A DNA stretch of 64,000 nt, from assembly GCF_011046555.1 (NCBI RefSeq), contig NZ_CP049246.1:868001-932000 (forward strand), read 5' to 3'. How positions within the stretch are numbered: position 1 is the stretch's first letter; every line of letters begins with the position of its first letter. The DNA is from Sphingobacterium lactis. GTDB lineage: Bacteria; Bacteroidota; Bacteroidia; Sphingobacteriales; Sphingobacteriaceae. The translations under genes were made by a program, and so were the position numbers. The notes below the pieces were generated by a model. The model worked only from the letters and a program-made list of their open reading frames with translations. It did no database searches and was not told the origin of the DNA. Of the stretch, positions 44,629 through 53,791 are shown one piece after another.

Positions 44629-46005
44629 TTATTTTTTGATTTCAACACGACGGTTTTGAACGCGTCCTTCTTCTGTGTCGTTAGAAGCAACTGGGTTAGA
44701 TTCACCTTTACCAGAAGCATTGATGTTTGAAGCAGATACACCAGCGTTAACTAGGTATTGTTTTACTGCGTTCGCACGGTCAGTAGACAAGTTCATGTTG
44801 TAAGCTTCAGTACCTTCTGCAGATGCATAACCATCTAAAGTTACAGTACCGTTAGAATCTTTCAATTCTTTAGCTAATTTATCCAAAGTTGAGTAAGATT
44901 CAGTTTTCAATACGGAGCTATCGAATTCGAATTGAATTGGAGCGTAGTATCCTGAAACTGTTCCGTCAGTAAGTTGTTGAGCTTCTGGGAATTTGATTGG
45001 ACAACCAGAACCGTCAACTACTGTACCAGCAGGAGTACCTGGACATTTGTCAAATTTATCAGAAACACCGTCACCATCAGAGTCTTTGCTCAATTGATCA
45101 ACAGTACCTTCTAAAGTAGATACGCGTTGTTTCAAAGCTTCAACTTCGTTACGTAGGGATGGATCTTTCAACTCATCGTACAATGTAGCAACTGGGTTAG
45201 CGAAAGTTAAGTTTTCTTTATCACGAGAACCTAAAGTGAACTCTAAACCACCGTATACGTTAGAGAATTTTTGTTTTCCGTCGTAACGAGCTGGACCGTA
45301 TAACAAGTTGTCATCAGTGAAGTTCATTGTGTAACCTAAGTTCAAGGCAACAACTTCAGACAATTTGAATTTAACACCAACACCAACTGGAACGTATCCT
45401 GTTAAACGGTTGTCACGATCACCAACTTTTTCACGGTCACCGAAGATCTCTTCACCCCATTTACCTTCGTTGTTGTAAACTGGAGTACCTGAGAAATCGT
45501 TGCTAGCGTATTGAACTGGGTTATGAGCCATAACACCTAAACCTACTTTAGCGTAGAAGTTAACTGCATTCTCTCTTCTCATGAAGTCGATAGTACCTAA
45601 TTGGAATACACCATTTAAGCTAGCTGCCCAGTTAACAGAAGTTTCAGCAGATTTTGCGTTTAAGCCGTTCTCAACACCTGCAAGGTCATGGTTGTAAGTT
45701 TTGATACGACCACGGTTACCTTCTAATTCTAAACCGAATAAGTGAGAGAATTGTTTACGGATAGTTAAACCGTAGTACTCACCTACTTTGTTTTGGAAGT
45801 AACCAACTTTTTGACCGAAAGCGTTTTGGCCACCTAAGATCGTGTTAGGAGTAGTGATACCACCTTGAACACCGATTGACCAAGTTCTGTATTGTGATCT
45901 ACCACCAAATACAGTTGGGGTTTGTGCTTGTGCAGTTTCAGCGAAACCTAAAGCGGCTACTAAAGAAGCTGCAACAGCTGTTTTTTTAATTGTAGAATAG
46001 TTCAT
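44629..46005 (-). CDS. OmpA-family outer membrane protein with TSP3 repeat
   Basis: 458 residues. Signal peptide ending AETAQAQ; N-terminal beta-barrel (about 25-270), short coiled stretch (RNEVEALKQRVSTLEGTVDQ), one thrombospondin type-3 calcium-binding unit DSDGDGVSDKFDKCPGTPAG, then the OmpA C-terminal peptidoglycan-binding domain (FEFDSSVL..., DGYASAEGTEAYNMNLSTDR, GKGESNPV, NRRVEIKK). It ties the outer membrane to the cell wall and is normally very abundant. The codon use (frequent GGT/GAA/AAC-type codons) and the long 5' leader fit strong expression. Monocistronic. Confidence 0.96.
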   Translation of the reverse strand: MNYSTIKKTAVAASLVAALGFAETAQAQTPTVFGGRSQYRTWSIGVQGGITTPNTILGGQNAFGQKVGYFQNKVGEYYGLTIRKQFSHLFGLELEGNRGRIKTYNHDLAGVENGLNAKSAETSVNWAASLNGVFQLGTIDFMRRENAVNFYAKVGLGVMAHNPVQYASNDFSGTPVYNNEGKWGEEIFGDREKVGDRDNRLTGYVPVGVGVKFKLSEVVALNLGYTMNFTDDNLLYGPARYDGKQKFSNVYGGLEFTLGSRDKENLTFANPVATLYDELKDPSLRNEVEALKQRVSTLEGTVDQLSKDSDGDGVSDKFDKCPGTPAGTVVDGSGCPIKFPEAQQLTDGTVSGYYAPIQFEFDSSVLKTESYSTLDKLAKELKDSNGTVTLDGYASAEGTEAYNMNLSTDRANAVKQYLVNAGVSASNINASGKGESNPVASNDTEEGRVQNRRVEIKK

Positions 46006-46250
46006 ACTCTTTTTTTTAAGGTTATTAAAATTTTTAATTGTTTCTAGTTGTTCAAAAAAATCAATTTAACATAACTTAACAATAACGATGCCAAAAAATG
46101 TTAAATTGAAAAAAGGCTATTTTTTATTCATATATAGCACTCTTGACGCGTAAAAATACTTATTAACAAGATACAACGCAAATTTTTTGTTAAAACTTTA
46201 TTATATTTCAATAAAGACAACCGCACTTTTTGCAAGTTGTCTGATTTTTA

Positions 46251-47258
46251 CTACAAGATATAGTGGATTACTGCTAAAGTTAATCCGCCCAACAGCGCGC
46301 TTACAGGAATCGTTAAGATCCACGCCCAGAGTAAACTAATGGTTACACCCCAGCGAACTGCGGAAACACGCTTCACCAAACCTACTCCGATGATCGAACC
46401 CGTAATGGTATGCGTAGTCGATACCGGAATACCGAAGTGCTCCGTGATACCTAAAGTAATGGCTCCAGCCGTTTCTGCACTCACGCCTTCTAATGGAGTT
46501 ACTTTCGTGATCTTGGTTCCCATTGTTTTAACGATCTTCCAACCACCGCTCATAGTTCCAGCAGCGATTGCTACATAACAGGCTAGCGGAACCCATCCCG
46601 GCATCTCTTCAAATGTGCCTATCACGTTTCCGGCAATTAAGGCCGTTGCGATAATACCCATTACTTTCTGCGCATCATTACCGCCGTGAGCAAAACTTAA
46701 GGCTCCTGAGGAAACCAATTGGAGAAACTTGAACCATTTCTCGGCAACGGCAGGTCTTGAATTTTTACAGATATTAATAATGATAAGGGTAATGATGATA
46801 GAGATGATCATACCCATTAAAGGAGCGAGTACGATAAAGGATACAATTTTCAGTGTTGCGCTGATATTGATCGCTTCCAAGGGATTGACGCCTTGAAAAA
46901 CTGCGAATGCCATTCCCGACCCTGCGAAACCACCGATCAAGGTATGGCTGGAACTGGAAGGGATGCCGTAATACCAAGTAAACAGGTTCCAGGAAATCGC
47001 TGCAACCAAACCTGCGAAAATAACTTCCAGCGTTATGTATTCTTCAATTACCGTTTTGGCAATGGTGTTAGCGACCTTATGGTCTGTGAACACGAAGTAT
47101 GCAACGAAATTGAAAAATGCTGCCCAGAGTACGGCCACAAATGGCGTCAGTACTTTGGTAGAAACTATGGTTGCAATCGAATTGGCCGCATCATGAAATC
47201 CATTGATATAATCAAAGGCAATTGCCAACACAATTACAACTACTAATAATGTTATCAT
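46251..47258 (-). CDS. Inorganic phosphate transporter, PiT family
   Basis: 335 residues, about ten membrane helices. Both PiT signature repeats are present: FDYINGFHDAANSIATIVSTK near the N-terminus and SFAHGGNDAQKVMGIIATAL in the middle, with GIPSSSSHTLIGG and GIPVSTTHTITGSIIGVG. It imports phosphate (metal-phosphate) by cation symport. It follows the DUF47 partner gene by 32 bases, the standard Pit-accessory/Pit pair. Confidence 0.95.
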   Translation of the reverse strand: MITLLVVVIVLAIAFDYINGFHDAANSIATIVSTKVLTPFVAVLWAAFFNFVAYFVFTDHKVANTIAKTVIEEYITLEVIFAGLVAAISWNLFTWYYGIPSSSSHTLIGGFAGSGMAFAVFQGVNPLEAINISATLKIVSFIVLAPLMGMIISIIITLIIINICKNSRPAVAEKWFKFLQLVSSGALSFAHGGNDAQKVMGIIATALIAGNVIGTFEEMPGWVPLACYVAIAAGTMSGGWKIVKTMGTKITKVTPLEGVSAETAGAITLGITEHFGIPVSTTHTITGSIIGVGLVKRVSAVRWGVTISLLWAWILTIPVSALLGGLTLAVIHYIL

Positions 47259-47290
47259 ATATAAAAATGATTCTGAGTCCTAAATTCCGA

Positions 47291-47938
47291 CTACGCGTTC
47301 TTTACAAGAATGCTTTCCAATACGTTTGCAACATCCTCACATTTGTCCGTTGCATCCTCCATCGCCGATAACACTTCTTTGTTCTTGATCAGGTTGATGG
47401 CATCCTTTTCATATTCGAAAAGTTCTGCAACCGCTTTATCGAAGATATAATCCGCTTTATTCTCTACACTATTAATACGTACACAAGAATCAGTGATGTT
47501 GCGGATGTTCTTTAGGTCCTTCAACTCGAATAGGGCTTTGGCCACATGTTCGGTCGCTTCCAGGATCAGGCTGGAAATTTCTTTCATCGCTTCGCTGGTT
47601 TCTGTAACCTTATATAACTCCATGCGGTTAGATGCACCATGGATGAAATCGGCAACATCATCCAATGAGCTCGCCAAGGCATGGATATCCTCACGGTCAA
47701 ATGGAGTGATGAAGTTTTTTCCTAGTTCAAGATGGATCTGGTGAGTTAGGTTATCTCCTTTGTGTTCCAAGTCTTCCAAAACCTTGGAATTATCTTTACG
47801 AAGTTGAAGATCAGTGGTATGTACACTTTCCTTTAGCAATTTGGCCATTTCGATGAGGTTAGATCCGGCCTGCTCAAATAGGGGGAAAAATTTCTTGTCC
47901 TTAGGGACAAAGTATTGAAAGATGCTGTTCAAAGACAT
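47291..47938 (-). CDS. DUF47/PhoU-like Pit accessory protein
   Basis: 215 residues from the ATG at 47938 (MSLNSIFQYFVPKDKKFFPL). The DUF47 pattern is clear: FFPLFEQAGSNLIEMAKLL, LEHKGDNLTHQIHLELGKNF, TPFDREDIHALASSLDDVAD with E/D metal-ligand repeats. DUF47 proteins are PhoU-related regulators of Pit transporters and bind metals and phosphate-related signals. A TAATTTTG box (47959-47966) lies 20 bases upstream. First gene of the DUF47-Pit operon, after the PhoR-like kinase gene with a 74-base gap. Confidence 0.92.
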   Translation of the reverse strand: MSLNSIFQYFVPKDKKFFPLFEQAGSNLIEMAKLLKESVHTTDLQLRKDNSKVLEDLEHKGDNLTHQIHLELGKNFITPFDREDIHALASSLDDVADFIHGASNRMELYKVTETSEAMKEISSLILEATEHVAKALFELKDLKNIRNITDSCVRINSVENKADYIFDKAVAELFEYEKDAINLIKNKEVLSAMEDATDKCEDVANVLESILVKNA

Positions 47939-47958
47939 AACTTTTATTTTAAGTAGCG

Positions 47959-47966
47959 CAAAATTA
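47959..47966 (-). promoter_or_regulatory. -7 box of the DUF47-Pit operon
   Basis: Minus strand TAATTTTG, 20 bases before the ATG at 47938. Confidence 0.55.
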
Positions 47967-48012
47967 TGCACTTAATGTTAAGTTAATGTTAAGTTTTCAT
48001 AAAAGGCGAATT

Positions 48013-49038
48013 TTAAGCCTTTTCCAGCGTAAAAGAAAAGGTCGTTCCGATGCCTTCCGTACTGCGGACATGGACATTCTGCTGGTGCGCTTCAATAATA
48101 TGTTTGACGATCGCCAAGCCCAATCCAGATCCCCCAACTTCCCTTGAACGACTCTTATCGGCCCGGAAGAATCTTTCAAAAACCCGAGAAAGGTTTTTTT
48201 CTTCGATACCATGACCGTTATCCGTAATTTCTATCAATACCTGATCGATTAGGGGCAATACCTTAATATGTGTCTCGCCACCTTTTTTACCATATTTAAT
48301 GGAGTTGTCAATAAAGTTGATGAGCACCTGTTGGATTTTCTTTCTATCGGCGCGTACGAAAATTGGATAGTTACCTTTCGTATTGTAATTTAAGGTGATG
48401 TTATTTTCCTTGGCCTTATAATCCAAGTCATCGATGGTTTCCTTAATTAAAGGATTGAGATCAAATTTCTCCTTTTTGATGATCACCTCTCCAGATTCCA
48501 GCTTTGCTATCTCATCCAGGTCATGGATCAAGTAACTCAGGCGATCCAAGTTACGTGATGCTTTATTTAAAAAGTTCACCGCCATGGTCGGGTTTTCCTC
48601 CAGCATACCATCCTGTAGGGTTTCAATATATCCTTGGATTGCAAACAGCGGCGTCTTGAACTCGTGGGAAATATTGGACAGGAATTCCTTTCTGAATTTT
48701 TCCTGAGCTTTCAATTGGTTGATTTCGGTAGTCTTCTGCTTTGCCCAGTCCCGAACTTCTTTTTCCGCATCGCCGATCGGGTCTTCCGATTTGTGGTCGC
48801 CCAGGGCATCCTTAAGTTCCTTACCCAGTTTGAGGTTATGGATGAGTTTGTATACGGCCTTTATCCGCTCGTACACAAATTTCTGGAACACATAGTTTAG
48901 TAGGCTGAACGAAAGGACAAAACTTAATATCAAGATGAATAGAAAAGTAGGCAGATCGCGTTCATAGTAATAGTTCATCCCCGAGAGAGCCAGGGAAAAA
49001 ATAAAGCTTATGATTAAGATCAGACTACGAAAATTCAT
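48013..49038 (-). CDS. PhoR-like sensor histidine kinase
   Basis: 341 residues. Two N-terminal membrane helices (LILIISFIFSLALSGMNYYY; LPTFLFILILSFVLSFSLLN) and a short HAMP-like linker precede the HisKA domain FLSNISHEFKTPLFAIQGYIETL with the phospho-acceptor histidine, then a HATPase domain (QQVLINFIDNSIKYG, ITDNGHGIEEKNLSRVFERF, GGSGLGLAIVKHI). The architecture and the neighbouring DUF47-Pit genes suggest PhoR, the phosphate sensor; no response regulator is adjacent. Confidence 0.9.
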   Translation of the reverse strand: MNFRSLILIISFIFSLALSGMNYYYERDLPTFLFILILSFVLSFSLLNYVFQKFVYERIKAVYKLIHNLKLGKELKDALGDHKSEDPIGDAEKEVRDWAKQKTTEINQLKAQEKFRKEFLSNISHEFKTPLFAIQGYIETLQDGMLEENPTMAVNFLNKASRNLDRLSYLIHDLDEIAKLESGEVIIKKEKFDLNPLIKETIDDLDYKAKENNITLNYNTKGNYPIFVRADRKKIQQVLINFIDNSIKYGKKGGETHIKVLPLIDQVLIEITDNGHGIEEKNLSRVFERFFRADKSRSREVGGSGLGLAIVKHIIEAHQQNVHVRSTEGIGTTFSFTLEKA

Positions 49039-49065
49039 CTTTTCGTTATTTATAGCGATGGGATA

Positions 49066-49722
49066 TTACGAGAATTGACCAATGATGGTTTTTCCGCCGG
49101 TTACCTTATCTCCAATATTGACATTGATTTTCGTGTCCAACGGCAGAAATAGATCCACACGGGAACCGAATTTAATAAAACCGAATTCATCACCTTGTTG
49201 CACTTCTTGACCTTCCTTTACATACCAAACGATACGGCGAGCCATTGCGCCGGCAATTTGGCGGAACAGTACCTCCACTCCAACAGAGTTCTTCACAACT
49301 ATGGTCGTACGTTCATTGTCCGTGGAAGATTTTGGGTGCCATGCCACCAGGAATTTACCAGGGTGGTATTTAAAGAAGCTGACGATACCCGTCATTGGGT
49401 TCCTATTCACATGCACATTGATGGGTGACATGAATATGGACACCTGTAGACGGCGTTCCTTGAAATATTCAGTTTCCTCTGCTTCCTCGATAACCACAAC
49501 TTTTCCATCTGCAGGGCATAGGATTACCTTTTCATCCAATGCAATGGTCTTGATGGGGCTTCTGAAAAACTGAACGATTGTAATAAAGAGAATGGCCGAT
49601 ACGATATAGATGATCCACTTAACCACAGGACCTGCGTCATAATAATGGGCGACGGCATTAATGATGAAGATAAATAATACAACTAACGCTAAACTCGTAT
49701 ATCCTTCTTTATGGAATTTCAT
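49066..49722 (-). CDS. psd: Phosphatidylserine decarboxylase family protein
   Basis: 218 residues from the ATG at 49722 (MKFHKEGYTSLAL). Two membrane helices, then the core VILCPADGKVVVIEE, SIFMSPINVHVNRNP, WHPKSSTDNERTT and the self-cleavage site in FIKFGSRVDLFLPL, where the serine becomes the pyruvoyl cofactor (type found in archaetidylserine-like and Bacteroidota enzymes). It makes phosphatidylethanolamine at the inner membrane. A TATATTTG box lies 15 bases upstream. Followed by the PhoR-like kinase gene. Confidence 0.94.
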   Translation of the reverse strand: MKFHKEGYTSLALVVLFIFIINAVAHYYDAGPVVKWIIYIVSAILFITIVQFFRSPIKTIALDEKVILCPADGKVVVIEEAEETEYFKERRLQVSIFMSPINVHVNRNPMTGIVSFFKYHPGKFLVAWHPKSSTDNERTTIVVKNSVGVEVLFRQIAGAMARRIVWYVKEGQEVQQGDEFGFIKFGSRVDLFLPLDTKINVNIGDKVTGGKTIIGQFS

Positions 49723-49737
49723 GGTAATAATTTTGTG

Positions 49738-49745
49738 CAAATATA
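49738..49745 (-). promoter_or_regulatory. -7 box of psd
   Basis: Minus strand TATATTTG, 15 bases before the start codon, implying a leader of about 11 bases. Confidence 0.6.
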
Positions 49746-49763
49746 ATTATATCTTGCTAATAG

Positions 49764-50858
49764 CTATGATTCATTTTTGCGCTCAACTGCGATCGAATGA
49801 AAGACAACCGCACCGGTTTGATTTTTATCAAATTTCCCACGGATGGTCAATTCATCGTCGATGTACTTTTCATCAACGAAAGAAGGTACATAATGTTGTA
49901 ATCCTTCAACCTGTGCCTTGAACAATTTACGCATTTCCTTGGGTACATCTTTCTTTATGGAAGGTTTTGATGCCTCTCCATTTCTGTCAACATGGACCGT
50001 ATATTCAAAATCTCCCGATGCAACCTCCATCGGCGCATCAAAATCTGCAAACGGAGCAGTAAAATAATCGTTCAGGTACATAGTGAAACCGATGAAGTCA
50101 TCATATGTACACGGTTTCGACACCAAAAGTTCTCCACGAAGAAAGGGTTCCGGTGGTAAAAGGCTAAAGCGTGGCGCTGCGTATTCTGTTTCAGTCAACA
50201 GGTCTACCGCTTGTAACAAATACCCTTCCTTGTATATTTCTTCCGCAACAATGTCCTTTATTTTATCGGTTTCATAAAAGATCTGCCAATAGCCGTGAGG
50301 CAATCCATTTTTCATTTTGCCCTTAAATCCAATATATGGATAGCCATAGGGGTTGTATCCCTGAAAAGGTACTTTGAATTCATAGGTGCCTTCACCCTCG
50401 AGGACGCGAGCACGCCCTTTCTGGTCGTAGAAATTGACGATTTTTGCAAAATCGCCGCTAAAGTCGACTGTCATCATCAATTTTCCATCCGGGTAATAGT
50501 ATTTCCACTGTCCGGTTGGGGAGTTTTCGGCATAGGTCACCTCCCATTTCATGATTCCATTGGGATGGTAAGCCTTGAAGAGACCTTCTTTTGAACCATT
50601 TGTATAGTTTCCTTCCAAAATCACGCGTCCAGTGAAATCAAAATCCGTAAACGTACCGTTCAACTTGGCCGTGTTTGCATCAAAAGCACCTACACGCTCG
50701 ATGGTCCTAAACTCGCAATTTTTGTCCACAAGGAAATAATTCTGATCGTAATAGAACCTAACTTCTGATCCTGAGGATTCAAAATAAACAGGCTTAGTTT
50801 CCTGCGCCCAGGAAACAAGTGTTAATAAGCAAAAAAGGAATCCCAATGTGAACTTCAT
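49764..50858 (-). CDS. Secreted YwqK/MORN-repeat protein
   Basis: 364 residues from the third possible ATG (50858; others at 50861 and 50867). Signal peptide MKFTLGFLFCLLTLVSWAQ. MORN/YwqK-type repeats follow: GNYTNGSKEGLFKAYHPNGI, YAENSPTGQWKYYYPDGKLM, MKNGLPHGYWQIFY. The C-terminal part (FEYTVHVDRNGEASKPSIKK) resembles the TonB C-terminal-like strand region of related proteins. Such proteins are labelled YwqK antitoxin-like, but with a signal peptide an antitoxin role is doubtful. The gene starts only about a dozen bases after polA and is likely co-transcribed. Confidence 0.82.
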   Translation of the reverse strand: MKFTLGFLFCLLTLVSWAQETKPVYFESSGSEVRFYYDQNYFLVDKNCEFRTIERVGAFDANTAKLNGTFTDFDFTGRVILEGNYTNGSKEGLFKAYHPNGIMKWEVTYAENSPTGQWKYYYPDGKLMMTVDFSGDFAKIVNFYDQKGRARVLEGEGTYEFKVPFQGYNPYGYPYIGFKGKMKNGLPHGYWQIFYETDKIKDIVAEEIYKEGYLLQAVDLLTETEYAAPRFSLLPPEPFLRGELLVSKPCTYDDFIGFTMYLNDYFTAPFADFDAPMEVASGDFEYTVHVDRNGEASKPSIKKDVPKEMRKLFKAQVEGLQHYVPSFVDEKYIDDELTIRGKFDKNQTGAVVFHSIAVERKNES

Positions 50859-50870
50859 CATATACATGTA

Positions 50871-53681
50871 TTAATGTGCTTCAAGCCAATTTCTACCCTC
50901 ACCGATTTCGATTTCGATCGGAACCTGCATTTTAATGGCATTTTTCATGCGATCGGCGATGATTTCCTTGAAAATAGCGACCTCTTCCCGAGGGACATCA
51001 AACACAAGCTCATCATGCACCTGCATGATCATTTTACCTTTTAGACCCTTGGTTTTGATATCCTCTTGAATTCGGATCATCGCAATCTTGATCAAATCTG
51101 CCGCAGAACCTTGGATAGGTGCATTGATGGCATTTCGTTCTGCAAAACCACGAACCGTCATATTTGCGGAATTGATGTCACGCAGGTACCGACGGCGTTT
51201 CAATACGGTTTCGACATAGCCATTTTCTTTAGCAAACTCAATCACCTCACCCATATAAGTACGAATGCCTGTATATTGTTTGAAATACTGCTCAATGATT
51301 TCTGCAGCTTCTTTTCTGGAAATGCCCAAGTTCTGAGAAAGTCCAAATGCGGACTGGCCGTAGATAATGCCGAAGTTCACGGCTTTGGCATTCCGGCGCA
51401 TGTTGCTATCCACCTCTTCCAGTGACACGCCATATACCTTGGCTGCCGTAGCGCGGTGAATATCCAGACCCTGATTAAAGGCATCCAACATATTCACATC
51501 CTTGCTCAGTTCCGCCATGATGCGCAGTTCTATCTGCGAATAATCCGCCGACAACAGCACCCAATCATCGGACCGGCTGATAAAGGCCTTGCGTACCTCG
51601 CGACCTTTTTCGGTACGGATGGGGATATTTTGCAGATTCGGATTTGTCGAGCTCAAACGACCTGTTGCCGCAACAGCTTGGTTGTAGGAGGTGTGGATGA
51701 GGCCAGTGTTCGAATTGATCAATGCCGGAAGTGCATCTACGTAAGTAGATTTCAACTTCTGTAACTGGCGGAATTCCAGGATATCCTGTACGATATCCGA
51801 TTTGTTCGCCAAGGCCAGAAGCACGTCCTCACCGGTTTTATACTGTCCGGTTTTGGTCTTTTTGGCCTTCGGATCCAACTGCAACTTATCGAATAGCACT
51901 TCCCCAAGCTGTTTCGGGGATGCGATGTTGAAGGTCACGCCTGCTTTTTCATAGATCTGCTGTTCCAATCTTTTCACATCCTTCTCGATATCCTGTGAAA
52001 ATGTGCCCAATGTGGCTACATCCACTTTCACCCCATTCTGTTCGATTTCCGCCAATACTTTCAGTAAGGGGAATTCAACCTCCTGCGCTAACTGCAATGT
52101 GGAGGTTTCTTTTAATAGGGGTTCAAACTTCTGTTGCAATTGCAAGGTGATATCAGCATCTTCCGCTGCATATTCCTTAATTTTTTCCAGTTCTACATCC
52201 CGCATATTCCCTTGGTTCTTGCCCTTGGCACCGATCAGGTCAGTAATGGAAACAGGGGTGTAATTCAGGTATGTTTCGGACAGATAGTCCATGTTATGCC
52301 GGGTATCCGGATCGATCAGGTAATGGGCGAGCATGGTGTCAAAGAATTCTCCCTGAACATCAACGCCATACCTGGACAACAACAGGATGTCATATTTTAG
52401 ATTCTGACCAATCTTCAGAATGGCCGGGTTTTCGAACAATGGCTTGAATAGGTCCACAGTTGCCTGCGCCAAGGTTTGATCAGGACTCACTGGAACATAG
52501 TAGGCTTCCTTCTCTTTTATACTGAATGAGATGCCCACTAGTTCGGCTTGCATGGCGTCCAAGCCTGTGGTTTCTGTGTCAAAGCAGAAAGATTTTTCGC
52601 TGCTTAGGCGGTCTATTAATGCTTTTTGATCATCAAACGTTTCGACCAGGGTATAAGTATGTTCGGTGTTTTCAATGTTCGTAAGGACAGGGCTCTCCTC
52701 AATGGTACCGGACAAGGACGCAGCTTTTGCACCATCGATATTGGCATCCACATGCACCGCGAACAGGTCCATCTGTCCCGATTTTGGGCCAGTGGTCTCG
52801 GTAATGCTAAAGGCTTCACCGAATACCCGTTTACCGAGTGTCCTGAATTCCAGCTCGACGAACAAAGGCTCCAATAATTCCTTCGATGCCGGGTCTAATG
52901 TTAGCGCCTGTTCATCCAGTTCCACTGGAACATCCAGTTGAATGGTGGCTAATCGTTTGGAAATTAATCCCTGTTCGGTAAAATTCTCAACGTTTTCCTT
53001 TAGTTTTCCTTTTAATTTATCCGTATTCTGTACCAGGTTTTCGATGGAACCAAATTCCTGGATCAGCTTTTTGGCGGTTTTTTCGCCGATACCCGGAATG
53101 CCTGGGATATTGTCGACGGCATCACCCCACAGCCCCAAGATATCGATCACTTCATGGACATTGTTGATTTCCCATTTTTCAAGGATCTCCGGAACGCCCA
53201 ATATCTCGGCGCCATTGCCCATGCGCGCTGGCTTATAGATAAAAATGTTCTCGGACACCAATTGACCGAAATCTTTATCGGGGGTCATACAGTAAACGGT
53301 ATAGCCCGCCTGTTCCCCTTTCTTTGCCAAGGTTCCAATGATATCATCGGCTTCATACCCGTCCATGGTAATGATCGGAATATTGAAGCCCTCAATCAAC
53401 CGGTGGATATAGGGAATGGAAGCCGCCAGATCTTCGGGCATTTTTTCACGTTGGGCCTTATAGGCCTCGAACTCTAAATGCCGATTCGTTGGTGCCGCCG
53501 TATCGAATACGACCGCGATATGGGAAGGTTTCTGATTGTTTAAAACATCCAGTAAGGTGTTACAGAAACCCATGATGGCTCCTGTATTCAATCCATATGA
53601 GGTAATTCGGGGAGTCTTGCTCAGCGCAAAGTAGGCACGGTATATCAATGCCATCCCGTCTAATAGAAATAACTTTTTCAA
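50871..53681 (-). CDS. polA: DNA polymerase I
   Basis: 936 residues if started at TTG 53681 (then KKLFLLDGMALIYRAYFAL, the family's N-terminus); the ATG at 53753 would add 24 unlike residues and lie upstream of the best promoter (TAACTTTG, 53713-53706). Domains: 5'-3' exonuclease (about 1-290), intact 3'-5' exonuclease (CFDTETTGLDA with D and E, YAAEDADITLQL) and the polymerase with DYSQIELRIMAEL, YGQSAFGLSQNLGI and QVHDELVFD. Fills gaps and removes primers in replication and repair. Divergent from rsgA. Confidence 0.95.
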   Translation of the reverse strand: MKKLFLLDGMALIYRAYFALSKTPRITSYGLNTGAIMGFCNTLLDVLNNQKPSHIAVVFDTAAPTNRHLEFEAYKAQREKMPEDLAASIPYIHRLIEGFNIPIITMDGYEADDIIGTLAKKGEQAGYTVYCMTPDKDFGQLVSENIFIYKPARMGNGAEILGVPEILEKWEINNVHEVIDILGLWGDAVDNIPGIPGIGEKTAKKLIQEFGSIENLVQNTDKLKGKLKENVENFTEQGLISKRLATIQLDVPVELDEQALTLDPASKELLEPLFVELEFRTLGKRVFGEAFSITETTGPKSGQMDLFAVHVDANIDGAKAASLSGTIEESPVLTNIENTEHTYTLVETFDDQKALIDRLSSEKSFCFDTETTGLDAMQAELVGISFSIKEKEAYYVPVSPDQTLAQATVDLFKPLFENPAILKIGQNLKYDILLLSRYGVDVQGEFFDTMLAHYLIDPDTRHNMDYLSETYLNYTPVSITDLIGAKGKNQGNMRDVELEKIKEYAAEDADITLQLQQKFEPLLKETSTLQLAQEVEFPLLKVLAEIEQNGVKVDVATLGTFSQDIEKDVKRLEQQIYEKAGVTFNIASPKQLGEVLFDKLQLDPKAKKTKTGQYKTGEDVLLALANKSDIVQDILEFRQLQKLKSTYVDALPALINSNTGLIHTSYNQAVAATGRLSSTNPNLQNIPIRTEKGREVRKAFISRSDDWVLLSADYSQIELRIMAELSKDVNMLDAFNQGLDIHRATAAKVYGVSLEEVDSNMRRNAKAVNFGIIYGQSAFGLSQNLGISRKEAAEIIEQYFKQYTGIRTYMGEVIEFAKENGYVETVLKRRRYLRDINSANMTVRGFAERNAINAPIQGSAADLIKIAMIRIQEDIKTKGLKGKMIMQVHDELVFDVPREEVAIFKEIIADRMKNAIKMQVPIEIEIGEGRNWLEAH

Positions 53682-53705
53682 ATTCTTAAGGTTTTGCCTT
53701 TCCAA

Positions 53706-53713
53706 CAAAGTTA
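53706..53713 (-). promoter_or_regulatory. -7 box of polA
   Basis: Minus strand TAACTTTG; places the mRNA start near 53700, about 20 bases before the TTG start. Confidence 0.6.
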
Positions 53714-53791
53714 ACAAAATCAATTTCACGTAAAGATTAATTATTTTTTCCATTTTTGCGGAAGGATAATCTAAAATTTAGGGTAAAGGCT

